Below are positions 1 through 5,467 of a stretch of DNA of 9,170 nt, piece after piece; the stretch's first letter is position 1, and the number at the start of each line of letters is the position of its first letter. The notes below the pieces were generated by a model. The model was given only the letters and a program-made list of their open reading frames with translations. It ran no database searches and was not told where the DNA came from. The translations under genes and the position numbers were made by a program. Location of the stretch: contig JBFLVJ010000022.1 in the NCBI GenBank assembly GCA_040758595.1, positions 1 to 9,170 of the forward strand. Reading direction: 5' to 3'. This DNA is from Bilamarchaeum sp040758595. Its GTDB lineage: Archaea > Micrarchaeota > Micrarchaeia > Anstonellales > Bilamarchaeaceae.

Positions 1-33
1 CGCCCCAAAAACTTACTGGAAATTTTTTGGGCG
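1..33. repeat. Imperfect inverted repeat (AT-rich hairpin)
   Basis: The left arm CCCCAAAAA and right arm TTTTTTGGG form an 8-base-pair core stem (bases 4-11 with 24-31). Two more pairs (1-2 with 32-33) are possible around a one-base bulge, and the loop is about 12 bases. The right arm shares bases 31-33 with the next hairpin, so the two structures would compete. Read on the minus strand it lies directly downstream of the tRNA-like stub. Its role is unknown. It may be part of an intron, a terminator or a small repeat element, and it may continue beyond the window edge. Confidence 0.5.
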
Positions 34-53
34 CTTTTTTTTCAAAAAAGCGC
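31..53. repeat. Perfect 10-bp inverted repeat with 3-base loop
   Basis: GCGCTTTTTT at 31-40 is the exact reverse complement of AAAAAAGCGC at 44-53, with only TTC between. On either strand the arms contain runs of T, which is how archaeal intrinsic termination signals look, so it could end transcripts coming from either side. It begins two bases after the tRNA-like 15-mer on the minus strand. Confidence 0.6.
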
Positions 54-54
54 A

Positions 55-69
55 CTGAGCTACGGGCCC
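55..69 (-). other. tRNA 5'-end-like stub (possible split, intron-bearing or remnant tRNA)
   Basis: Read on the minus strand, these 15 bases are GGGCCCGTAGCTCAG. This fits the 5' part of an archaeal tRNA: a seven-base acceptor strand, T8 and A9, the D-stem strand GCTC, then A14 and G15. From memory, tRNA-Ile and elongator tRNA-Met of archaea start this way. The sequence then departs from any tRNA: no matching GAGC D-stem strand follows, only a poly-T/poly-A hairpin. A TATA-like box lies 29 bases upstream, a suitable distance for a tRNA gene. It may be a tRNA with an early intron, a 5' half of a split tRNA, a remnant left by rearrangement, or chance. Sequence left of the window is needed to decide. 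Confidence 0.3.
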
Positions 70-98
70 AATACTGGAGAAAGGAATAGTTCGCACAA

Positions 99-108
99 GT
101 ATAAAAAA
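99..108 (-). promoter_or_regulatory. TATA-like box upstream of the tRNA-like stub
   Basis: On the minus strand this reads TTTTTTATAC, ending 29 bases before the first G of the tRNA-like stub. Initiation would be expected a few bases before that G, as for real archaeal tRNA genes. The same T-rich stretch (99-119) also sits just after the stop of the second tiny acidic frame, so it could equally be that gene's terminator. Confidence 0.35.
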
Positions 109-136
109 TAACCGAAAAATGACCGGAAACCGGGAT

Positions 137-220
137 TCAGCCGCTTTCCTCCTCCCAGTCCTCGTCCTCGAAATCCCCGTCCCCGAGATCCTCTTCCTCA
201 TCGATCCGGAGCGGGATCAT
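137..220 (-). CDS. Tiny acidic protein B (27 aa), tandem paralogue
   Basis: This small frame runs from ATG at 220 to TGA at 137. The product starts MIPLRIDEEED, has its only Trp at residue 22 followed by EEE, and 14 of 27 residues are Asp or Glu. It aligns without gaps to the upstream frame (227-313) with 15 of 27 residues identical. Five of those identical residues use different codons (R5, D7, E8, E10, E23), which hints at selection on the protein. The site GTGATC lies 4 bases before the ATG and overlaps the TGA of the first frame, so translation may be coupled. No family is recognised. It could be a regulator, an acidic chaperone-like tail or a DNA-mimic peptide, but nothing in the sequence tells which. 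Confidence 0.5.
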   Translation of the reverse strand: MIPLRIDEEEDLGDGDFEDEDWEEESG

Positions 221-226
221 GGAAGA

Positions 227-313
227 TCACTCTTCTTCTTCCTCTTCCCATTCCTCTTCGTCCGAATCTTCGTCTTCCCACTCTTCTTCTTCGTCGATTC
301 TCATCGGCTTCAT
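227..313 (-). CDS. Tiny acidic protein A (28 aa), tandem paralogue
   Basis: This frame runs from ATG at 313 to TGA at 227. The product starts MKPMRIDEEEEW, has Trp at 12 and 22, and ends in a run of Glu; 19 of 28 residues are acidic. AGGTGA (318-323) precedes the ATG by 4 bases, and TTTTAAAA (355-362) lies about 45 bases upstream, the same layout as for psmB. The second frame follows after six bases and is in the same frame, giving an exact 93-base repeat period. At 28 residues it falls below usual gene-calling limits. No family is recognised and the function is unknown. The alternative is a purine-rich leader or 3' region with no protein product, but the promoter, ribosome site and paralogy argue for a gene. 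Confidence 0.55.
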   Translation of the reverse strand: MKPMRIDEEEEWEDEDSDEEEWEEEEEE

Positions 314-317
314 ATAG

Positions 318-323
318 TCACCT
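318..323 (-). promoter_or_regulatory. Ribosome binding site for tiny acidic protein A
   Basis: The minus strand reads AGGTGA, a six-base match to the archaeal Shine-Dalgarno consensus, four bases before ATG at 313. It supports this very short frame as a translated gene. Confidence 0.55.
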
Positions 324-354
324 TGATTGATGTGGGGGTATAATCGAGAAAGTC

Positions 355-362
355 TTTTAAAA
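355..362 (-). promoter_or_regulatory. TATA-like box for the tiny acidic gene pair
   Basis: TTTTAAAA lies immediately after the fttA stop codon. Placing initiation about 25 bases downstream gives a leader of roughly 20 bases that includes the AGGTGA site. The element is palindromic, and its T run could also serve as the fttA terminator. Confidence 0.45.
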
Positions 363-2258
363 CTACTTAAGGCGGATGGCCTCCAGGTCGATGAGCGCCC
401 GGGATTCCTTCCTCATCATCATGCCGGCTGATCTGGCGAACTCTTCGGTCTTTCCCCAGTCACCGTGCATAGTTATGATGCGCTCGGGGGATGGCCTCAG
501 GTTCTTTATGTAGGCCATCAGCTGCGCCCGGTCCGAGTGGCCTGAGAAGCCTTCGCAGGTCTCCACCCTCATGTTGATGTTGAGCGTCTTCATCTTGCCA
601 TCATCGCCCAGGATGGGCAACTCCTTCATGCCCCTCTGTATCTTGCTGCCGAGCGACAGGGCGCTCTGGTAGCCGACGAAGAGCAATGAGTTGTTCGGAT
701 CGTCCGCCATGAGCTTGAGATACTCATAAGACGGACCGCCGGTGAGCATGCCCGAGGGCGCCAGTATGATTGCCGGCTCGCCATTGACTATCTCCTCTCG
801 GGATAGGCCCTTGGCGACCTTGATGAGCGGGGACTCGAAGGGGCTCCTATCCGAGAGTATCCTGCGCTGGAGCTGCTCCCTCATATATTCCGGATATGCT
901 GTGTGGATGGCAGAGGATTCCATGATCATGCCGTCGATGTAGATGGGCATGTTCAGGTCGGGCTCCCTCCTGCTGAGTTCCTCCAGGACGAGCAGCATCT
1001 CCTGCGACCTTCCGACAGCGAACACCGGGATGAGCACCTTGCCCCTCTTGGCCGCGGTCTCGCGGATGATATTGGCCAGGTGCTTCTCGGTCTCGAACCT
1101 GTTCACTGAGATGTCCTTCCTCCCTCCGTAGGTGCTCTCTATGAAGAGCGTCTCGAGACGCGGGAAGTGGGTGGTCGCCGGATCGAACAGCCTCGTGAAG
1201 CCGAACTTCAGGTCGCCGGTGTAGACCAGGTTGTGCGCCCCCTCTCCGATATGGAGGTGGACGCTGGCGCTCCCTAGCATGTGGCCGGCGTTGTAGAGCG
1301 TCATCTTTATCTCCGGGGTTATGTCCACGACCTCTTCGTAGGCCACGGTCACCACGTTCCGGAGCTCCTTGTAGATGTCCTTCTTTGTGTATGGCGGGTT
1401 GATGTCGAATGCCTTCTTGCATAGGTTCAGGTAATCCTGCTGGAGGAGCACCATCAGATCCCTCGTCGGAGGGGTGCAGTAGACCGGGCCGTCATAGCCG
1501 TAGGCGAACAGGTAGGGCAGGAAACCCATGTGGTCCATGTGGCCGTGGCTGATGACGACAGCGTCTATATCCTCGAGCGAGAAACCCATCATGTTCAGAT
1601 AGGGATATGCGCGGGTGGCATCGCCTGTAGCAGGGTTCACGCCGCAGTCGATGAGCACCTTGCTGTTCGGTGTCTGGACGAGCATGCAGGAGCGGCCCAC
1701 CTCGCGGAACCCTCCCAATGCCACGACCCGTATCCAATCTCCGGGCGGGTTCGGCTGGCATATCTTCTTGCCCAGGTTGATCAGGAATTTCTTGCGCTCT
1801 CCTGCCTCGAGGGCGTTTATCTTCCTCACGCCGTCCAGGGTGGCCGAGGGCATTGTGGGCGCACGGAGGGTGACTGGCGCCCAGTTGGTGCGGAGCATGA
1901 TCTCCTTGAGTATCGAGCCGCCCTTGCCTATCACCAGGCCGGGCTTGATGGCCTCGATGCGAACCTCGCACATCTCAGGGACGAAGGTTATGCTCTTGAT
2001 GTCGGCTTCCTTCGGTACAAGCGCCTCTATCTCGGCCTTGGCCTCGTCGAGCTTCATGAGGTTGCTGGGATCCACCCTTATGGTGACCTTCTTCTTGAGG
2101 GCGCTGGCCAGCTGCTTTATCAGGCGGTCGTTGGAATAGAACGCCTTGATGTTCTTTATGTATATCACGGTGGAGAGCCCCTCCGGCTCCACCTTGGTCA
2201 CTTCGCAGTCTGGGGGCATTATCTCGCTGATTTTCTTTATTATATCCTTATAGTGCAA
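363..2258 (-). CDS. fttA: aCPSF1/FttA: KH-domain beta-CASP ribonuclease, transcription termination factor
   Basis: This is an archaeal CPSF1-type metallo-beta-lactamase nuclease. The family cleaves nascent RNA 3' ends and terminates archaeal transcription. The 631-residue product is full length. It has N-terminal KH domains with a GKGG loop near residues 111-114, a metallo-beta-lactamase core with HGHMDH (238-243), the metal ligand His in AGHMLGSA (about 326) and Asp in YTGDLKFG (349). The beta-CASP part has ESTYGG (374-379), GFSGHSD (570-576) and MHGD (His 598). All expected metal ligands are visible. The frame is open to a GTG at 2267, but that GTG lies inside the ribosome site GAGGTG. TTG at 2258, six bases after it, is the better start. 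It follows psmB by 61 bases with no clear TATA box of its own, so it may be partly co-transcribed. Confidence 0.95.
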   Translation of the reverse strand: MHYKDIIKKISEIMPPDCEVTKVEPEGLSTVIYIKNIKAFYSNDRLIKQLASALKKKVTIRVDPSNLMKLDEAKAEIEALVPKEADIKSITFVPEMCEVRIEAIKPGLVIGKGGSILKEIMLRTNWAPVTLRAPTMPSATLDGVRKINALEAGERKKFLINLGKKICQPNPPGDWIRVVALGGFREVGRSCMLVQTPNSKVLIDCGVNPATGDATRAYPYLNMMGFSLEDIDAVVISHGHMDHMGFLPYLFAYGYDGPVYCTPPTRDLMVLLQQDYLNLCKKAFDINPPYTKKDIYKELRNVVTVAYEEVVDITPEIKMTLYNAGHMLGSASVHLHIGEGAHNLVYTGDLKFGFTRLFDPATTHFPRLETLFIESTYGGRKDISVNRFETEKHLANIIRETAAKRGKVLIPVFAVGRSQEMLLVLEELSRREPDLNMPIYIDGMIMESSAIHTAYPEYMREQLQRRILSDRSPFESPLIKVAKGLSREEIVNGEPAIILAPSGMLTGGPSYEYLKLMADDPNNSLLFVGYQSALSLGSKIQRGMKELPILGDDGKMKTLNINMRVETCEGFSGHSDRAQLMAYIKNLRPSPERIITMHGDWGKTEEFARSAGMMMRKESRALIDLEAIRLK

Positions 2259-2264
2259 TGGTAA

Positions 2265-2270
2265 CACCTC
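2265..2270 (-). promoter_or_regulatory. Ribosome binding site that sets the fttA start
   Basis: The minus strand reads GAGGTG followed by six bases and TTG (2258). The longer frame would start on the GTG inside this element, leaving no ribosome site upstream, so the TTG start is preferred. Confidence 0.65.
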
Positions 2271-2302
2271 TGAAAAGAGTATGAATCAGGTTTGGTAGGG
2301 AC

Positions 2303-2317
2303 TGAAAAAACAAAAGA
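2303..2317 (-). terminator. T-rich terminator after psmB
   Basis: A few bases after the psmB stop the minus strand reads TCTTTTGTTTTTTCA, a hairpin-free T tract of the archaeal kind. It lies before fttA and may be leaky, because fttA has no obvious separate TATA box. Confidence 0.4.
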
Positions 2318-2319
2318 TA

Positions 2320-2952
2320 TCAGGATGTGAGGAGCCTTGCGACGTCCTCTTTGTCCATCCTCTTGAAGCCGAATTTTGTGATGACCGCCAGATCGACCCT
2401 CTCGCCGCTCGCGGCGTCGCGCTTCATGGCGGCGCTAACTGCCTTCGCGGCTATCGGGAGGTTGACGGAGATGTCTTTCTCGCCCGTGTAAAGCTCTTCC
2501 AGTACACCGTATGCTATCGGCGAGCCGCTGCCTGTGGAGGTCATCTTCTCCTCGGTTATGCCCCCCATCATGTCCACCGAGAACAGCCTGGGCCTCTCGT
2601 CCATGCCCCCGATGAGGAGCTGGACGAAGAACGGGAAGAACTTGTACTGTGTGAGTATGTTTGAGAGCAGGGTGGCGGCCGCTTCTACGGTGGCCGGCTT
2701 CTCGTGCTTGAGCTCATAGAGCTTGAGCTCCGAGGTCATCCAGCGGATGAGCGTCTGCGCATCCCCGACCCCGCCTGCGATGGTCATGGCGATGTTGTCG
2801 CTGACCGGATATATCTTGTCTATGTCTTTGCTGGCGATGAGATAACCCATGGTGGCCCTCTTGTCGCTGGCCAGCACGACACCATCCTTGCAGACCAGGC
2901 CGACCGTAGTGGTGCCGGTCTGGACGCCTTTCGTGTTGATGCTATCTTCCAT
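2320..2952 (-). CDS. psmB: Proteasome beta subunit (20S core peptidase)
   Basis: This is the catalytic beta subunit of the archaeal 20S proteasome, a cytoplasmic N-terminal-nucleophile threonine protease that degrades unfolded or tagged proteins with PsmA rings and an AAA ATPase. From ATG at 2952 the precursor is 210 residues, the usual size. The propeptide is 13 residues and autocleavage would fall at TG|TTTVG. In mature numbering the active-site set is complete: Thr1, Asp17, Lys33, Ser129, Asp166 and Ser169. The frame extends to an ATG at 2988, but the TATA box (2995-3005) ends only a few bases upstream of that ATG, so the transcript would begin downstream of it. GTGAT at 2956-2960 precedes the chosen ATG. 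A psmB followed by a CPSF1-type nuclease is, from memory, a recurrent archaeal gene pair. Confidence 0.96.
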   Translation of the reverse strand: MEDSINTKGVQTGTTTVGLVCKDGVVLASDKRATMGYLIASKDIDKIYPVSDNIAMTIAGGVGDAQTLIRWMTSELKLYELKHEKPATVEAAATLLSNILTQYKFFPFFVQLLIGGMDERPRLFSVDMMGGITEEKMTSTGSGSPIAYGVLEELYTGEKDISVNLPIAAKAVSAAMKRDAASGERVDLAVITKFGFKRMDKEDVARLLTS

Positions 2953-2994
2953 ATTATCACGGGAGAACGAGTTGTAGTTTATTAACATGGGGAG

Positions 2995-3005
2995 AATTTA
3001 TAAAT
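2995..3005 (-). promoter_or_regulatory. TATA box of psmB
   Basis: The minus strand reads ATTTATAAATT, a strong archaeal TATA box about 45 bases before ATG at 2952. Expected initiation near 2975 leaves a leader of about 22 bases with GTGAT in it. The element is nearly palindromic, but no convincing plus-strand gene lies to its right. Confidence 0.65.
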
Positions 3006-3017
3006 GAATACTCCAGA

Positions 3018-3047
3018 CGAGGAAAATAAAAGAAAAGGGAAAAGGAA
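3018..3047 (-). terminator. Pyrimidine/T-rich terminator after the pilin gene
   Basis: Five bases after the pilin stop the minus strand becomes a long T/C tract with several T runs (TTTT, TTTT, TTTT, TTTT separated by a few bases). This resembles archaeal intrinsic termination. It separates the pilus locus from the psmB promoter. Confidence 0.5.
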
Positions 3048-3051
3048 GGCT

Positions 3052-3504
3052 TCAGGAGCACTTCCCGACGAGGGGCTTCGTGCCTGCCTGCGCGAGGCCC
3101 GTGAGGGAGCCCTTGTTGTAGGTTATCACCACATCATCATAGGTGAATGGTGTCCCTGCGGCTCCGCATGCGGCGGGCAGGACTCCGGTCATGATCTTGG
3201 CCTCACCGCTCGTGAAAGAGGTGTTGCCGCTGTAGATCGAAGCGCCATCGACGGATATGCCCGTTATGACGAGCCTGTCCAGGTCGTTGTTCTGGATCTC
3301 CAGGTCCAGCGCGGTGCCGCTCGCTTTAAACGCCTTTATGGCGAACGGAGCGGTCGCTCCCCAGTAGTTCTTGCTCTGGGTCTCGACCGAGCCTGCGCCG
3401 AGGCCTGAGAACCCGCCGACAAGATAGACCACCACCAGCGCTATCACCAGCACGACTGCCAGGATAACGAGGTATTCTGTTGAGACTTGGCCTTTTTTAA
3501 TCAA
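3052..3504 (-). CDS. Class III signal-peptide pilin (probable major pilin)
   Basis: This 150-residue secreted filament subunit starts MIKKGQVSTEYLVILAVV. That is a class III prepilin leader: a short basic segment, cleavage expected between Gly5 and Gln6, Glu at mature position 5, then about 20 hydrophobic residues that form the filament core helix. This leader type is processed by an EppA-like prepilin peptidase. The rest is a beta-rich extracellular domain with one N-glycosylation sequon (NTS, about residue 94), two cysteines (113 and 149) that could pair, and a PLVGKC tail that I recall from pilin-like proteins of small archaea. The start is TTG, with GGTGATT just upstream. It lies 44 bases after tadC but has its own TATA box, fitting a highly expressed structural subunit. 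Exact filament type is inferred. Confidence 0.88.
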   Translation of the reverse strand: MIKKGQVSTEYLVILAVVLVIALVVVYLVGGFSGLGAGSVETQSKNYWGATAPFAIKAFKASGTALDLEIQNNDLDRLVITGISVDGASIYSGNTSFTSGEAKIMTGVLPAACGAAGTPFTYDDVVITYNKGSLTGLAQAGTKPLVGKCS

Positions 3505-3532
3505 AGAATCACCGGATAGAAAAGGAAGATGA

Positions 3533-3542
3533 TTTTATAAAG
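3533..3542 (-). promoter_or_regulatory. TATA box of the pilin gene
   Basis: The minus strand reads TTTATAAAAT between the tadC stop (3549) and the pilin TTG start (3504). Initiation about 25 bases downstream would give a very short leader just covering GGTGATT (3506-3512). It gives the pilin a promoter separate from the assembly genes. Confidence 0.65.
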
Positions 3543-3548
3543 GCTTTC

Positions 3549-4571
3549 TCAACCTGCGAAACCCGAGAGGAACGTCTCTATGAACGATTTGGCGATGAAA
3601 TAGCCGATCGAAGACCCTACCGCCATAAGAGGGAAGTACTTGATCCCATATACCGCCCGGCCTCTGGCCACGATGCCTATCAGCATGGAGATGAAGAACG
3701 CGGTGGAGATGATGGCGGCGAGGGAAATCACGACCATGTCGCCGGTGGTTATCAGGATGGTGCCTGAGAACACTGGTATGCTGCCGGCCGCGGAGAGATC
3801 CGTTGTGGCTCCTTCAAGGTTTATCGCGAGGAAGACAGCGACGAAATGCGAGGATACCGCCAGCAGGAAAGGCATGACGATGACCAGGATGAACCCCAGG
3901 AAGAGGGTGTAGGTACGGGTGGCGCTCGTCAGCTCTGCCCGCAGATCCTGGATGCGCCGCACCTCCTGGGCTATCGAGGTGAGCAGCTTGGCCAGCTGCC
4001 CTCCGGACTGGAGGCCTTTGGCGAAGAGCTCCACGGTGCGGGTCAGGACAGGCGAATCGAAATAGGATGCCACTTCAGTCAGCGATGTGGGGAGGGGAGT
4101 CTTGCCGCCGCTCTTCGCGGTGCTGAGCATGATCTCCCCATACAAGGGGCCGAACTCAGGACGTGCGGCGTGAGCGAACGCAGCGAAGGGGCTCATGCCG
4201 GCCCTCAGGTTCGAAACCGTCAGCAGGAGGAAATCCGGCAGCACCTTCTCCATCCTGCTCGCCCTGTCCGATATGCGGTAATAGAGGTGGAAGTATGATA
4301 CCCCGACGATAGCGATCCCGCCAGCCAGGAAGAGCGACATCGCCAGCGCAAGCGTCTCCGGGGTGGCTATCGGATCGAATATGAGCAGGTAGAGCGACAT
4401 CAGGATCGCTCCGGAGAGGAACGCAGCCAAGCTCCATTTGCCCAGCCAGACCCGCTCGTCTTCCCTGATGCCGGCCTGCCTCAGCCGGACCGCGAGGTGG
4501 GTGCGCATGCCTTCTGGAAGCGCCGCACCGACGCGCCGGAATCCCCTCTGCTTCCGCAACGAGTCAGCCAT
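3549..4571 (-). CDS. tadC: TadC-like T2SSF-domain pilus platform protein
   Basis: This 340-residue polytopic membrane protein would form half of the inner-membrane platform on which the secretion ATPase acts. A T2SSF domain spans roughly residues 108-235, with LPDFLLLTVSNLRAGMSP near its start and SGGQLAKLL near 189-197. Hydrophobic segments lie at about 46-65, 73-95, 221-250, 275-302 and 312-330. The frame is open to GTG at 4580, which would overlap tadB by 8 bases. ATG at 4571, one base after the tadB stop and just after GGTGG, is preferred. It belongs to the tadA-tadB-tadC transcription unit. Archaellum FlaJ carries two such domains in one chain; here they are in two genes, as in Epd and Tad systems. 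Confidence 0.85.
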   Translation of the reverse strand: MADSLRKQRGFRRVGAALPEGMRTHLAVRLRQAGIREDERVWLGKWSLAAFLSGAILMSLYLLIFDPIATPETLALAMSLFLAGGIAIVGVSYFHLYYRISDRASRMEKVLPDFLLLTVSNLRAGMSPFAAFAHAARPEFGPLYGEIMLSTAKSGGKTPLPTSLTEVASYFDSPVLTRTVELFAKGLQSGGQLAKLLTSIAQEVRRIQDLRAELTSATRTYTLFLGFILVIVMPFLLAVSSHFVAVFLAINLEGATTDLSAAGSIPVFSGTILITTGDMVVISLAAIISTAFFISMLIGIVARGRAVYGIKYFPLMAVGSSIGYFIAKSFIETFLSGFAG

Positions 4572-4572
4572 A

Positions 4573-5466
4573 TCAACCACCGAATAGCTCCGGCCTCATG
4601 GAAGCCATGTATCCTATCATCATCACCTGGAGGGTGGATGATAGGAGCAGAAGCACCGTGACGTTCTCGAGCGTGACCCCAAGGCCGCTGAAAGCGGATA
4701 GCAGTATCATGAATGTTATGCCCAGCGAAGGGGCGACCACTCCGCCGAGCATGTAGAGGAGCAGGAGGAAGTTGAGGTTTGACGAGTAGTTCTTTATCTC
4801 CCTGAAGAGGAAATCCTCCACGGCTGACGCTATGCTCTCCAGGGCATCGCCCATCCGCGCCCCGGATTCGAGGGCGTTGACCATCTGCCATGCCGCGCGC
4901 TTGAGGAACTCGCTTTCGGTCCGGAGGGCCAGCTGCTTGAGCGCTTCTCTCTCGGGTATCCCGCTGTCGACCTGGCGCACCACCCATTCCAGGTCGTCAG
5001 AGACGTAGCCGTAGCCAGCATGGGAGACGTTCTTTAGCGAGTCGAAGAGAGGCACTCCGCCGTCCACGTCGATTATTATCTCTCTCAATGCGAAGAGGAG
5101 GTCCTTGTTCTCCTTGGCGGCTATCTTCTTCATGATGATCGCCGGATAGAAGAGGTGGAGCATGAAGAACAGGAGCCATAGGGAGATGCCGATAAGGAGG
5201 GAGGGGATGAGCGGCTCCCCCTGCATCGCGGTCAATGTTATGAGCGCCAGGCTGAAGATGAAGAAGAGCAGCCCGTACGTGAAAGATGAGAGAAGCGATG
5301 CGACCAGGTATATCTCCGGGCGGACATCCAAGCGGATCTTGCTGAGCGTCTGCGGAAGGGCCGGAAAGGCGGGCAGCAGTACGAGCCCGAATTTGCCCAT
5401 GCGCTTGAGCAGCCGCTCTGTCTTTGGGGTGGGGAAGAGCAGCAGGGGGATCTTCGCTTTCTGCAT
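4573..5466 (-). CDS. tadB: TadB-like T2SSF-domain pilus platform protein
   Basis: This 297-residue membrane protein is the partner of the downstream tadC product. Hydrophobic segments lie near residues 53-80, 86-110, 231-262 and 267-289. A T2SSF domain covers about 123-245, containing LLFALREIIIDVDGGVPL and, later, NALESGARMGDAL. About 50 residues with basic character precede the first membrane segment. It starts with ATG one base after the tadA stop (TGAGATG), with GGTG in the tadA end as ribosome site, so translation is probably coupled. The B and C assignment follows gene order and is tentative; the family assignment is firm. Confidence 0.85.
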   Translation of the reverse strand: MQKAKIPLLLFPTPKTERLLKRMGKFGLVLLPAFPALPQTLSKIRLDVRPEIYLVASLLSSFTYGLLFFIFSLALITLTAMQGEPLIPSLLIGISLWLLFFMLHLFYPAIIMKKIAAKENKDLLFALREIIIDVDGGVPLFDSLKNVSHAGYGYVSDDLEWVVRQVDSGIPEREALKQLALRTESEFLKRAAWQMVNALESGARMGDALESIASAVEDFLFREIKNYSSNLNFLLLLYMLGGVVAPSLGITFMILLSAFSGLGVTLENVTVLLLLSSTLQVMMIGYMASMRPELFGG

Positions 5467-5467
5467 C

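Noticed and set aside
137..313. A single selenocysteine or readthrough gene across the in-frame TGA
   Set aside because: The second frame has its own ATG and ribosome site at ideal spacing and its sequence restarts the same pattern from residue 1, so two tandem genes explain it better.
119..343. Plus-strand frame rich in Phe and Leu
   Set aside because: It is the complement of the acidic Glu/Asp codon runs of the two micro-ORFs; the hydrophobic look is a by-product of that.
1530..2264. Long plus-strand open frame of 244 codons
   Set aside because: It is antisense to the KH and metallo-beta-lactamase part of fttA, whose motifs are intact. The translation is low in any recognisable domain and it has no promoter or ribosome site.
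3004..3408. Plus-strand frame starting just after the psmB TATA box
   Set aside because: The near-palindromic TATA box raised the idea of a divergent gene, but the frame is antisense to the pilin gene, has no ribosome site and gives an unlikely composition.
3549..5466. The two T2SSF genes as one FlaJ-like gene broken by a frameshift
   Set aside because: Each has its own start, ribosome site, membrane segments and full domain, and the junction is a clean stop-start with one base between, as in known two-gene systems.
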